A stretch of 7,340 nt of DNA from Acidobacteriaceae bacterium (GCA_030040175.1 JASHUF010000301.1:1-7340), one strand, 5' to 3'. Counted from the first letter of the stretch, positions 1-5,825 are shown. Made by a program: numbers and translations. The notes: generated by a model from the sequence alone, not told the origin.

Positions 1-219
1 CGAAGCGCAACCTCCGTATTTTCAATTGGAGCCCTGAGCCGCTCTGTGGCCCGTTGGTGACCGGGCACACATTACTAAGGGACTAATGCACGTGTTTTGT
101 CGTAACCCGATTGTGCGATTTTCGGAAAGATGCGGCGTTGCTAAGATTCCTGCAAATAGAGATTCCGGCGGGCGGAAAGCAAAAAAGAATAGCCCCCAAC
201 ATAGATTGGAGTTAGAAGG
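1..219. other. non-coding leader region upstream of the first membrane protein gene
   Basis: I see no convincing gene on either strand. The base composition is more AT-rich than the genes that follow. Its only clear functional element is the Shine-Dalgarno GGAG at 208-211, eight nucleotides before the ATG at 220. I looked for -35/-10 pairs (TTGCTA at 138-143, TTGTCG at 97-102, TACTAA at 73-78) but none has a partner at acceptable spacing, so no promoter is called although one is expected here. A weak inverted repeat CTCC/GGAG near 12-31 is not enough to call a terminator. Confidence 0.5.
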
Positions 220-744
220 ATGAAAGGAATATTAGTTGTCCTGGGCTGCGGTTTCGGTTACGTGATTTCACGATTTATCCCCGACGGTCCGCTCGCAATT
301 TACCTTCCCCTGCTCGTCTCCTACCATCTTCTTCTCGCGGTTCTCGTGGTGACCGCCATGCAGGACAAGGGTCACAAGCTGAACCCGGTTCCCGCGGCAC
401 TCACGCACGCGGCCTTTTTCATTCTTCTTCTCATCGTGGCCAGCGCCGGCGCCATGATCCCCTACTTCGAGTACGTGCGCTTCGTGCTTCCCGCTCTGGC
501 GTATGTTGAGCTGATGGCGCTGTTCCGCAGCAAGGGCGGAAAGGCTGCCGAAGGCCAGGATGCGGCCTCCAACAGCACCGCGGAAGACTACGAAGAGTTC
601 ATCCTTTACATGCGCAGCGGCAATCGCCCGTTTGCCAAGGCGGGGCACACCGTGCGCGACGAATTCAACTCCTGGCTCGCCCATCGGGCCAAACATCCGC
701 CGGTGCAGGCAATGGATGCCCCGCAGGAACGGCCGGCGGCGTAA
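220..744 (+). CDS. small four-helix membrane protein of unknown function (paralogue A)
   Basis: I do not recognise a named family. The 174-residue protein has four predicted membrane helices (about residues 2-20, 24-46, 58-80 and 83-102). A hydrophilic, presumably cytoplasmic, tail of about 70 residues follows and ends in a Pro/Ala-rich stretch. It is clearly paralogous to the protein encoded at 2376-2936. The first 102 residues align without a gap, about 36 of them identical, including G23, Y28, H36, K50-G51, T62-H63, P91-A92-L93-A94 and E97. The tail shares a DY-x-EF (123-127), a single F (138), a VR pair (145-146), W152 and R156. The start is supported by GGAG eight nucleotides upstream. 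Conserved His and Glu in or beside the helices could bind a metal, heme or proton, but that is inference. The gene converges on the VOC gene at 919-1338. Confidence 0.85.
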   Translation: MKGILVVLGCGFGYVISRFIPDGPLAIYLPLLVSYHLLLAVLVVTAMQDKGHKLNPVPAALTHAAFFILLLIVASAGAMIPYFEYVRFVLPALAYVELMALFRSKGGKAAEGQDAASNSTAEDYEEFILYMRSGNRPFAKAGHTVRDEFNSWLAHRAKHPPVQAMDAPQERPAA

Positions 745-808
745 GCAAGGCTTCACGGCAGCCCGGCGCGTTTATGGCGCGCGCGGGGGGCCAATCTCGG
801 GGGAGAAA

Positions 809-849
809 CCGGCGGGCGGGGCCGAAAAATTCAAAACCTCGCCCGCCGG
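809..849. terminator. GC-rich hairpin between convergent genes, possible bidirectional terminator
   Basis: CCGGCGGGCG at 809-818 is perfectly complementary to CGCCCGCCGG at 840-849, giving a 10-bp all-GC stem with a 21-nt loop. It lies 64 bp after the stop of the membrane protein gene and 69 bp after the stop of the VOC gene on the other strand, a position where a bidirectional terminator is expected. There is no U-run on either side, so an intrinsic terminator of the classical type is not shown. It may be a pause or Rho-assisted site, or only high-GC coincidence. Confidence 0.4.
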
Positions 850-918
850 CCGCATCTGCATCGCCGCCCTGTCCACGCCCCTCCAATCTCGCTCATGCAT
901 GCCCGCCGGCAAGCATTC

Positions 919-1338
919 TCATGCCGCCTCGGCAGCCGACGCGTCATCGCGCTCCAGCTCGCACATCAGGCCGATGGGATTCCGGTCGGGATCGGCAAGA
1001 AAAGCCATCCACAGATCGTGTTCCGGCATCCGCGCCACGAGGTGGGGCTTCTGCATGAATTCCACGCCCCGGGTAGCCAGCGCCGCATGGGCGGCGTGAA
1101 TGTCTTCCACGCGAAAATAGACGATGGTGCCGCCCGGCTGCACCGGTTTGCCCGCGGTTCCGATCATGAAGCGGACGGCTCCGCACTGAAAGAACGCCAT
1201 GTTGGGAGCGTCGAAGAGAAACTTCATGCCCAGTAAATTCCAGTAAAAGCTCCTCGATCGCTCGAGATTGCTGACCGTAATGGCGATCTGGCCGACGGTT
1301 TCGAGATGCACGGCGGGCGCGTCGTTTTCAGCGTTCAT
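919..1338 (-). CDS. VOC superfamily (glyoxalase/bleomycin-resistance/dioxygenase fold) protein
   Basis: This 139-residue protein has the two beta-alpha-beta-beta-beta modules of the vicinal oxygen chelate fold. The first runs from IAITVSNLERSRSFY (18-32) to about 60. The second runs from VYFRVEDIHAAHAAL (73-87) to GLMCE (123-127). The family's DLWMAF and DPD-x-N segments are at 108-113 and 116-120, with Arg replacing the usual Gly in DPDGN. Residues at usual metal positions are Q17 (often His), H107 and E127, so metal binding is plausible but not certain. VOC proteins include lyases, dioxygenases and antibiotic-binding proteins, and the substrate cannot be read from sequence. It is cytoplasmic, with no signal peptide. 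AAGGAG lies six nucleotides before the ATG. The ATG overlaps the TGA of the upstream YkgJ-type gene, so the two are probably co-transcribed and translationally coupled. Confidence 0.9.
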   Translation of the reverse strand: MNAENDAPAVHLETVGQIAITVSNLERSRSFYWNLLGMKFLFDAPNMAFFQCGAVRFMIGTAGKPVQPGGTIVYFRVEDIHAAHAALATRGVEFMQKPHLVARMPEHDLWMAFLADPDRNPIGLMCELERDDASAAEAA

Positions 1339-1350
1339 ACGTCGCTCCTT
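1335..1350 (-). promoter_or_regulatory. ATGA stop/start overlap with strong Shine-Dalgarno for the VOC gene
   Basis: On the minus strand AAGGAG (1350-1345) precedes the ATG (1338-1336) by six nucleotides. The ATG shares two bases with the TGA stop (1337-1335) of the cysteine-cluster gene. The ribosome-binding site therefore lies inside the upstream coding region, which points to translational coupling of the pair and fixes the VOC start. Confidence 0.85.
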
Positions 1351-2234
1351 TCAGGCAAGAGGTTGGGCGGTTGCTTGGTGCGCGGATCGGCGGGGGCGGC
1401 CGGGGCATCCCGGGCGAAGCCGCGCAGAAACTCCTGCAACATTTCGGGCGCGGTGCGGTGCGGACGATCTTCCCCGGCGGGATGCCGCGCGACCCATTCC
1501 TCGAGCATCGTAAGCAGGATCAGCTCGGGGGGCTGTGCATCGCCGTTCGTATCCCAGCGGCCCAGAATGCGCGAAAGCATGACCGGCGGCAGAATGCCCA
1601 CAACTTCCCTGGTTCCCGGATGGCTGCACTTCTCAGCCGGCGAGCTCACCAGGTACTCGCGGCAGCGCAGGGGACGGATTTCGTGAATCGTGCATCGCTC
1701 CTCCTCAAGAAACGGGCACGGAATACCGAGAGCGAAATACTCCAGGCCCACCTCATGAGCGGTCGCGGTTCCGTTGCCCTGCTGCAGTCCGCGTACGGCC
1801 TGGGCAACGCCGGACTCCTCGAGCCGCGCCGCTGCCTGGCGAAAGCGCTCCCGCAGGGTCTTCTGCCTCTCCCGGGGCAGCGCGTCGAGCAACCCGGCCA
1901 GCACACGCGCCTCCACCGGCGTGATGGGCACCGCCTGGCGGCAGCAGGCGCCGCAGCCCGCGCGGCAGCTCAGCTGCACGCCCAGCCGGCTTGCGTTCTG
2001 CCCCGCAAGATCGGACATGGCGTTCGAGAGATCCTGTAAGACCGGCAAAAGCGCAGCGGGACCCACCGGCCCCTCCGGTAGCTGAGCGCGGCATTCGATC
2101 TTTGCACCCTGCACGTCGAGCGCGAACTGAGCTGTTCCGAAGGCGGACGTTGGAACCTCCAGGCTGCGGGCTGAGGCCGGCCCAAAGAGGCGTGCCCTTT
2201 TCCGGGCGTCTCTCGATGAAAGAGAGATTACCAA
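1335..2234 (-). CDS. YkgJ-type cysteine-cluster protein (zinc/iron-binding CxxxCxxCC family)
   Basis: The 299-residue protein carries the signature of the YkgJ/CxxCxxCC family (Pfam PF03692). A first cluster, C90-x3-C94-x2-C97-C98, is followed by CPFL (173-176), then C181-x-I-H-E-x-RP-L-x-C191-R and a further C203. The family is thought to bind zinc or an iron-sulfur centre. Members have unclear roles, and one relative has been linked to flagellin lysine methylation, so I assign no reaction. The N-terminal part contains an LLP-x-L segment (62-66) before the cluster, and the C-terminal tail is Pro-rich and probably disordered. The only in-frame start after the upstream stop is TTG at 2234, with no recognisable Shine-Dalgarno. 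The next candidate, GTG at 2114, is no better supported, so the first 30-40 residues are uncertain. It is the first gene of a pair with the VOC gene. Confidence 0.85.
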   Translation of the reverse strand: MVISLSSRDARKRARLFGPASARSLEVPTSAFGTAQFALDVQGAKIECRAQLPEGPVGPAALLPVLQDLSNAMSDLAGQNASRLGVQLSCRAGCGACCRQAVPITPVEARVLAGLLDALPRERQKTLRERFRQAAARLEESGVAQAVRGLQQGNGTATAHEVGLEYFALGIPCPFLEEERCTIHEIRPLRCREYLVSSPAEKCSHPGTREVVGILPPVMLSRILGRWDTNGDAQPPELILLTMLEEWVARHPAGEDRPHRTAPEMLQEFLRGFARDAPAAPADPRTKQPPNLLPERSDV

Positions 2235-2375
2235 AACTCGGCCGGATCGTTACCAATGCGGCAGCCCATTTCACTTTTGGGGGAGGTACAATCACCGGCA
2301 ACCATCCCGTCTCGGGCCCTGAGGAGCTTCCATCGGGGAGCGATGGCCTGATTCGCTGAGAGTGGGGGCAAGCGA
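2235..2375. promoter_or_regulatory. divergent intergenic region with a candidate -10 (TACAAT, 2287-2292)
   Basis: These 141 bp separate the minus-strand YkgJ-type gene from the plus-strand membrane protein gene and should hold promoters for both. On the plus strand TACAAT at 2287-2292 matches the -10 consensus at five of six bases, but no acceptable -35 lies 16-18 bp upstream. If used it would give a 5' leader of roughly 75 nt. A run GTGGGGG (2363-2369) about six nucleotides before the ATG may act as a weak ribosome-binding site. Nothing comparable is visible for the minus strand. Confidence 0.25.
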
Positions 2376-2936
2376 ATGAAAAGCATGGTCGGCGTGATCT
2401 GCGCACTGATCGGGATCATCATCGGACATTATCTTCTCGAGGGCACGCTGGCTGTTTATGTGTCCATGCTCATCTCCTTTCACCTTTACCTGGGTTATCT
2501 GGTGGTGATGGAGAACCGGGAGAAAGGCTTGTCCCTGCCCGTCGGCTCGACGCTTCTCACCCACGCCGCCTGCCTCATGCTCCTCATCGGGCTGGTCGAG
2601 CTCCGCCACCATATTTCCTTCTTCTGGGTGATTCAGTACTTCGTTCCGGCGCTGGCGCCGTTTGAAGCGGAGTGGCTTTTCAGCGGCGGCAAAAGGAAGC
2701 CCGGCTTCGAGGCATCCGCGCCGCAGATTCCCATGCCCGAAGGAACGGCCGGCGATTACGACGAATTCCTCAAATACCTGTCAGAGGAAAAGCGCGCCTT
2801 TCGCAAGCCCGGGCGCAGCGTGCGCGAAGAGCACGTGCTGTGGATGGCCGACCGCGTAAAGAAAGAGGCTGCGGCCGTGGCCCAGGCGGCTGCGGCGGCG
2901 GCAAGGCAGCGCTCGGCGCAGCCCGCGCCGCGCTAA
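2376..2936 (+). CDS. small four-helix membrane protein of unknown function (paralogue B)
   Basis: The 186-residue protein is paralogous to the one at 220-744. It has four predicted membrane helices over residues 4-102 and a soluble C-terminal tail. The shared features are G23, Y28, S34-x-H36, K50-G51, LTHAA (61-65), P91-A92-L93-A94 and E97. In the tail they are DY-x-EF (127-131), F142, VRE (149-151), W156 and R160, offset by four residues because of a longer Pro-rich linker (about 109-122). Unlike its relative, it ends in an Ala-rich stretch (about 165-176), probably helical or disordered. No family name or function is recognised. It converges on the histidine kinase gene, with only seven bases between the two stop codons, so there is little room for a terminator. 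Confidence 0.85.
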   Translation: MKSMVGVICALIGIIIGHYLLEGTLAVYVSMLISFHLYLGYLVVMENREKGLSLPVGSTLLTHAACLMLLIGLVELRHHISFFWVIQYFVPALAPFEAEWLFSGGKRKPGFEASAPQIPMPEGTAGDYDEFLKYLSEEKRAFRKPGRSVREEHVLWMADRVKKEAAAVAQAAAAAARQRSAQPAPR

Positions 2937-2943
2937 AAGCTCC

Positions 2944-4242
2944 TTACGCGCTCCCCCGCAGGCCGGCGGGAAGATCGATGGACACCAGCGTGCCCCGGCC
3001 GGGATTGCTGATCACGGTGAAGCGCGCCTGATCGCCGTAAAGAACCTCCAATCGCTCGCGCACATTTTTCATGCCGATGCCCGCTCCGGCGTGCTTGAGC
3101 GCCGAAGCCGGGCGCTCGTTGATGCCCACGCCGTCGTCGGCCACTTCAATGAGAACGCGCTCGCCCGCAAGCCGGCTGCGCAGCGTGACCGTGCCGCCGT
3201 GGATGCGCGGCTCGAGACCGTGCTTGATGCTGTTCTCGATCAGCGGCTGCAGAAGAATGCTGGGGACGAGAATCTCCAGCGTCCTCGGATCGATTTCTTT
3301 TTCCACGCGCAACTTGTCGGCGCCGAAGCGGACCACCTCGATGTCGAGATAATCGTCGGTGAAGCGCAGCTCCTGGCTCAGGGGAACGTAGGTATCGTGG
3401 TCCTTGAGCAGCGCGCGCAGAATGTTGGCCAGCTTCACCGTCATCTCCCGCGCCAGCTCGGGCTGGCTGCGCACCAGCGAGGCAATGGAGTTGAGGGTGT
3501 TGAAGAGGAAATGCGGATTGATCTGCCGCTGCAGAGCATCGAGCCGCGCCTCCAGCACCAGCCGCTTCTGCTCTTCGAGCGAGAGCTCCACGCGCAGAGC
3601 ATTCCACACCTTGAGGGCGATGCCCACGAGGATGGGCGCGCTGAGCCAGACCAGCGCCTGCAGCCAGATTTCCCGCGCCAGCAGCGCAAACAGCCGGTGC
3701 GGAAACTCGCGCGCAATCCAGTCGCGGGCCATTTCCAGCGCGGCGATGAGAACGAGGAGCAGGATCTGCCGGTCGATGCGCAGCTTTTTGATGTTGCGGC
3801 GCACCCAGCGGTAGAGGCTGAGATCGATGAAGGGCGTGAACGACCAGATCTCTTCTTTCTCGACCAGGCCGCCGATGAGCCCCGCGGCCAGGCCGAGAGC
3901 GGCGTCGAAGGGCAGGGCCAGGTATTCGCGGTGCAGGAAGGCGGGAAGCGCGAGCACGACGCCGGCAAACATGGCCCAGCGCGGGCCCACGAGCAGGCCG
4001 AGGAGGATGACGGCTTCAAAGGAGATGTCTGCGGCGTAGAAGTTGGGCACGAGGAAGCGGAACCAGACGCCGAGCGTGAGGGGCACCAGGAAAAAGGCGA
4101 GCAGGCCGAGGGTCTGCCCCGGGCGGCGCTTCTCCGCAAACAGCAGGCGGCGGAAGGTGCTGGCGCGCGCGAGCACGCTGGCCACCGAAGCGACCACGCC
4201 CAGCTTGACCAGCAGGGTAATGAGAAGCAGCCGATCCGTCAC
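2944..4242 (-). CDS. LytS/YehU-type sensor histidine kinase with 5TM sensor region
   Basis: Membrane histidine kinase of the LytS/YehU class. Numbering is from the GTG at 4242 (432 residues). Hydrophobic helices fill about residues 5-215, with the GLLVGP segment (82-87) typical of 5TMR-LYT sensors. A linker helix then leads to the His_kinase domain (PF06580), with the phosphoacceptor H244 in QINPHFLFNTLNSI (240-253). The GHKL ATPase domain shows an N box with N337 in PLIENSIKHG, a G1 box DDGVGI (369-374) and a GAGIGMKNVRERL G2 region. Such kinases normally phosphorylate a LytTR-type response regulator, but none is adjacent: the next gene downstream is convergent. A GTG at 4329 would add 29 residues rich in Arg, Pro and Ala and would reach almost to the ribA start. 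I prefer 4242, because the first membrane helix begins there and a -10-like hexamer lies six bases upstream. The stimulus is unknown. Confidence 0.9.
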   Translation of the reverse strand: MTDRLLLITLLVKLGVVASVASVLARASTFRRLLFAEKRRPGQTLGLLAFFLVPLTLGVWFRFLVPNFYAADISFEAVILLGLLVGPRWAMFAGVVLALPAFLHREYLALPFDAALGLAAGLIGGLVEKEEIWSFTPFIDLSLYRWVRRNIKKLRIDRQILLLVLIAALEMARDWIAREFPHRLFALLAREIWLQALVWLSAPILVGIALKVWNALRVELSLEEQKRLVLEARLDALQRQINPHFLFNTLNSIASLVRSQPELAREMTVKLANILRALLKDHDTYVPLSQELRFTDDYLDIEVVRFGADKLRVEKEIDPRTLEILVPSILLQPLIENSIKHGLEPRIHGGTVTLRSRLAGERVLIEVADDGVGINERPASALKHAGAGIGMKNVRERLEVLYGDQARFTVISNPGRGTLVSIDLPAGLRGSA

Positions 4243-4248
4243 CTCACA

Positions 4249-4254
4249 AATGTA
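4249..4254 (-). promoter_or_regulatory. candidate -10 (TACATT) giving a leaderless histidine kinase mRNA
   Basis: Read on the minus strand, TACATT (4254-4249) is followed by the six bases TGTGAG and then the GTG start at 4242. A transcript starting about seven bases after the -10 would begin at the start codon. The -35 position at 17-bp spacing (TCGATT, 4277-4272) matches TTGACA at only three of six bases. No Shine-Dalgarno has proper spacing to this GTG. Confidence 0.4.
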
Positions 4255-4324
4255 CCGCGCCGGAGCGCGGGAATCGAGCGGGACGATTGCGCGCCGGCAC
4301 GCAGCCGGCGAGCGCCCAAGGCGC
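4255..4324. repeat. three small perfect inverted repeats between divergent genes, operator-like
   Basis: The 101 bp between the kinase and ribA starts contain CCGCGC-CGGA-GCGCGG (4255-4270), CGCCGG-N7-CCGGCG (4292-4310) and GCGCC-CAA-GGCGC (4312-4324). The first occupies the spacer of the proposed kinase promoter; the third ends seven bases before the proposed ribA -10. They could be regulator sites or small RNA hairpins. In such GC-rich DNA, short perfect palindromes also arise by chance, so confidence in a function is low. Confidence 0.35.
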
Positions 4325-4331
4325 GGCACCG

Positions 4332-4337
4332 TAAAAT
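4332..4337 (+). promoter_or_regulatory. candidate -10 (TAAAAT) giving a leaderless ribA mRNA
   Basis: TAAAAT matches the -10 consensus at five of six bases and is followed by exactly six bases (GGAAGC) and the ATG at 4344, so transcription would start at the start codon. The purine run GGAAG ends one base before the ATG, too close to serve as a Shine-Dalgarno. No good -35 is present 16-18 bp upstream. Confidence 0.4.
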
Positions 4338-4343
4338 GGAAGC

Positions 4344-5012
4344 ATGGCCGGCGAAGACGTGCATGGAGACGTGAAGAAAATTGCCGAGGCGGATTTTCCC
4401 ACGCGCTGGGGGCATTTCCGCATTCTTGGCTTTGAAGGCCACAGTGCGCCGCGGCCGGACTGCGACCCGGCGCGCGCCTGCGAGCCCGAGGGTCTGGTCG
4501 CCCTGGTCATGGGCGACATTCATGCCGCGCCGCCGCTGGTGCGCATCCATTCGCAGTGCCTCACCGGCGATGTCTTCCACTCTCTGCGCTGCGACTGCCG
4601 GCTGCAGCTGGAGATGGCGCTCAAAAAAATCGCGCAGGCCGGCGCGGGGATTCTTCTCTACGAGCAGCAGGAGGGCCGCGGCATCGGGCTGATGGCCAAG
4701 CTGCGCGCCTACGCATTGCAGGACCAGGGTCTCGATACGGTGGAGGCGAACGAGAAGCTCGGGTTTGCCGCCGACTGCCGCGGCTACGAGCTGCCGGCCG
4801 CGGCGCTCAAGCTGCTGGGCGTTGAAGCGGTGCGCCTGATCACGAATAATCCTGAAAAAGTGGCCGCGCTCGAGGCCGCCGGCATTCGCGTCGCGGAGCG
4901 CATCTCCGCCGAGGTCGAGCCCGAGGAGAGCTTCGCCGGCTATCTCAAGACCAAGCAGGAGAAGATGGGCCACATCCTGGAGATGACCGTCAGCGAGGAC
5001 CAGGCGGAGTAG
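4344..5012 (+). CDS. ribA: GTP cyclohydrolase II, riboflavin biosynthesis
   Basis: This cytoplasmic enzyme opens GTP to 2,5-diamino-6-ribosylamino-4(3H)-pyrimidinone 5'-phosphate, releasing formate and pyrophosphate; it is the first committed step to riboflavin, FMN and FAD. The zinc-binding cysteines C72, C83 and C85 have the same spacing as C54, C65 and C67 of Escherichia coli RibA, in [11 protein letters not shown] (66-76) and RCDCRLQLE (82-90). Other family blocks are [11 protein letters not shown] (106-116), Y123, D144 and R146 (active-site positions), and LITNNPEK near residue 165. It is 222 residues, against 196 in E. coli, mainly because of a longer N-terminus and a Cys/Pro-containing insertion at about 33-50. 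It stands alone, with no fused RibB domain and no other rib gene in the window. The start at 4344 has no well-spaced Shine-Dalgarno; GTG at 4359 or 4371 are alternatives. Confidence 0.95.
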   Translation: MAGEDVHGDVKKIAEADFPTRWGHFRILGFEGHSAPRPDCDPARACEPEGLVALVMGDIHAAPPLVRIHSQCLTGDVFHSLRCDCRLQLEMALKKIAQAGAGILLYEQQEGRGIGLMAKLRAYALQDQGLDTVEANEKLGFAADCRGYELPAAALKLLGVEAVRLITNNPEKVAALEAAGIRVAERISAEVEPEESFAGYLKTKQEKMGHILEMTVSEDQAE

Positions 5013-5024
5013 AAACTCAGGAAA

Positions 5025-5051
5025 CAGGGGTCAGGGGTCAGGGATCAGAGA
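5025..5051. repeat. TCAGGGG heptamer tandem repeat
   Basis: Just after the ribA stop, about four imperfect 7-bp units follow one another: (..)CAGGGG, TCAGGGG, TCAGGGA, TCAGAGA. I recall similar TCAGGG-type strings between genes in acidobacterial genomes, but this is memory and was not searched. Three G-runs are present, one too few for a classical G-quadruplex. Confidence 0.6.
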
Positions 5052-5090
5052 ATAGAAGGCCGTAAGAGACGATAAGAAGCTTGCGGGTGG

Positions 5091-5130
5091 CCCATCCTTG
5101 CCGCGTTCTTGCTTTTGCGGCAAGGGTGGG
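5091..5130. repeat. 40-nt hairpin repeat, copy 1
   Basis: A 14-nt left arm (5091-5104, CCCATCCTTGCCGC) pairs with the right arm (5117-5130, GCGGCAAGGGTGGG) with one G-U position. The 12-nt loop is T-rich (GTTCTTGCTTTT). Its architecture (CCCAYCTT arm start, 12-nt loop beginning with G and ending in T-run) matches the hairpin at 5247-5286, so it belongs to a dispersed palindromic repeat family. It lies between convergent genes and may also stop transcription. Confidence 0.75.
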
Positions 5131-5151
5131 ATCGCGCAGCGAATCCCAGCG

Positions 5152-5240
5152 TTGTCATCCTGAGCAAAAACGCGCTTGTCATCCTGAGCGACCGAGCGCA
5201 AAGCGCGAGGGAGTCGAACGATCTGCGGTTGCCTTTCGTC
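5152..5240. repeat. GTCATCCTGAGC-type intergenic repeat, 14-mer present twice
   Basis: TTGTCATCCTGAGC occurs at 5152-5165 and again at 5176-5189, 24 bp apart. The second copy continues with an inverted repeat GCGC-AAA-GCGC (5196-5206) and a GATCTGCGGTTGCCTTTC segment (5220-5237). I recall strings of this kind as very common between genes in Acidobacteriota, where their translations (CHPER..., VILS...) are often annotated as spurious proteins. The frames open here (5081-5323 and 5109-5867, plus strand) look like such artefacts. Confidence 0.65.
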
Positions 5241-5246
5241 GGGTGC

Positions 5247-5286
5247 CCCACCTTCGGCGCGTTTTTGTTTTTGCGCCTAAGGTGGG
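5247..5286. repeat. 40-nt hairpin repeat, copy 2
   Basis: The left arm (5247-5260, CCCACCTTCGGCGC) pairs with the right arm (5273-5286, GCGCCTAAGGTGGG) with one mismatch, around a 12-nt loop GTTTTTGTTTTT. Same arm and loop lengths as the hairpin at 5091-5130. The outer arm sequence is alike and the inner arm differs in compensating positions, as expected if the fold is kept. It ends eight bases after (downstream of) the dinB stop on the minus strand, so it can also act as that gene's terminator. Confidence 0.75.
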
Positions 5287-5294
5287 AGGAATTT

Positions 5295-5825
5295 TCAAAC
5301 GGGCTCGCCGCGCAGCGCCTTGATCACCTTCGCCGTGGTAATTACCTGGCCCACGTGGCGCATGGTGTGGTCAGCCACGTGGAGCATCGTTCCGCCTATC
5401 GAAGTGGGCAGGTTCTTGCGGCCTACGCCGCGCTCGGCGTCGAGATCGGCGCCGGCCAGCGCGCGGATGCGCGCGGCGGCTCGAGTGAAGGCGCTTTCCA
5501 CTTCGGCCAGCAACTCCACTTTCGACTCTTCCCCGCTCTGCTCGGATTTGTACGCGGTGAACTGCTCGGCCGAGAGCTGATTTCCCTCGGCGTAGGTGAG
5601 AATGCGATCCGTCGAGCGCGCGATATGGAGCAGGAGAAACGCAATCGAGTTCAGGCCGAGCGGATGCGCGTGGACTTCGGCGTCGCTCAGGTCTGCGGTC
5701 CAGTGCTTGAGATCGTCGAGGGCCAGCTCCAGCGCGTGCAGAACGGCGCGCGGCGCGGCGGAAATGTCGGTGTGTGTGCCGCGCAGCCAGGGCTCGGTGT
5801 AGGGAGGATCAGGCTCTGGCGTCAT
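5295..5825 (-). CDS. DinB-family (DinB_2/DfsB-like) putative metal-dependent four-helix protein
   Basis: The 176-residue cytoplasmic protein has the DinB/YfiT-like four-helix-bundle pattern. The metal-binding His triad is visible as H67 (LLHIARSTDR), H153 and H157 (DHTMRHVGQ). GRKNLPTSIGG (135-145) is the usual segment before the last helix. Family members include thiol-dependent transferases (bacillithiol or mycothiol S-transferases) and many of unknown role; the substrate cannot be assigned. The name DinB here means the fold family, not DNA polymerase IV. The ATG at 5825 lies inside the 3' end of the coiled-coil gene (17-nt overlap), with GGAG ten bases upstream, so the two are probably co-transcribed and coupled. 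Residues from about 8 (PYTEPWLRGTHTDI) match a truncated copy at 6117-6194, whereas residues 1-7 are encoded by sequence absent from that copy, suggesting a rearranged 5' end. Confidence 0.9.
   Translation of the reverse strand: MTPEPDPPYTEPWLRGTHTDISAAPRAVLHALELALDDLKHWTADLSDAEVHAHPLGLNSIAFLLLHIARSTDRILTYAEGNQLSAEQFTAYKSEQSGEESKVELLAEVESAFTRAAARIRALAGADLDAERGVGRKNLPTSIGGTMLHVADHTMRHVGQVITTAKVIKALRGEPV
5758..5804. repeat. 47-bp direct repeat, copy 1 (inside dinB 5' region)
   Basis: This segment is repeated at 6133-6179 in the same orientation, 375 bp away, with only two differences (5762/6137 and 5775/6150), so 45 of 47 bases are identical. It encodes the YTEPWLRGTHTDI part of DinB on the minus strand. 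The 328 bp between the copies hold the coiled-coil gene and its promoter. Confidence 0.95.

Noticed and set aside
841..910. Direct repeat GCCCGCCGGC at 841-850 and 901-910
   Set aside because: It is ten bases of pure G+C in GC-rich DNA; the first copy is already explained as a hairpin arm and no further similarity surrounds the two.
4240..4329. Start of the histidine kinase at GTG 4329
   Set aside because: It would add 29 low-complexity Arg/Pro/Ala residues before the first membrane helix and leave only 14 bp to the ribA start. The GTG at 4242 fits both the helix and a -10-like hexamer.
3091..4374. A 427-codon open frame on the plus strand opposite the histidine kinase
   Set aside because: It is the antisense shadow of the kinase gene in high-G+C DNA. 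It is rich in His, Gln, Arg and Glu with no domain, while the minus strand encodes complete kinase motifs.
4239..4973. A 244-codon open frame on the minus strand opposite ribA
   Set aside because: Antisense shadow of ribA; the plus-strand frame has all the GTP cyclohydrolase II motifs.
5025..5051. G-quadruplex in the TCAGGGG array
   Set aside because: Only three G-runs of three or more are present; the fourth unit is TCAGAGA.
5091..5286. CRISPR array
   Set aside because: Only two dissimilar hairpins with a single interval, no regular direct repeats with unique spacers, and no cas gene.
5045..5323. Short frames in the ribA-dinB gap giving CHPER- or VILS-like peptides
   Set aside because: These are translations of dispersed repeats on either strand, a known type of spurious annotation, with no ribosome-binding site.
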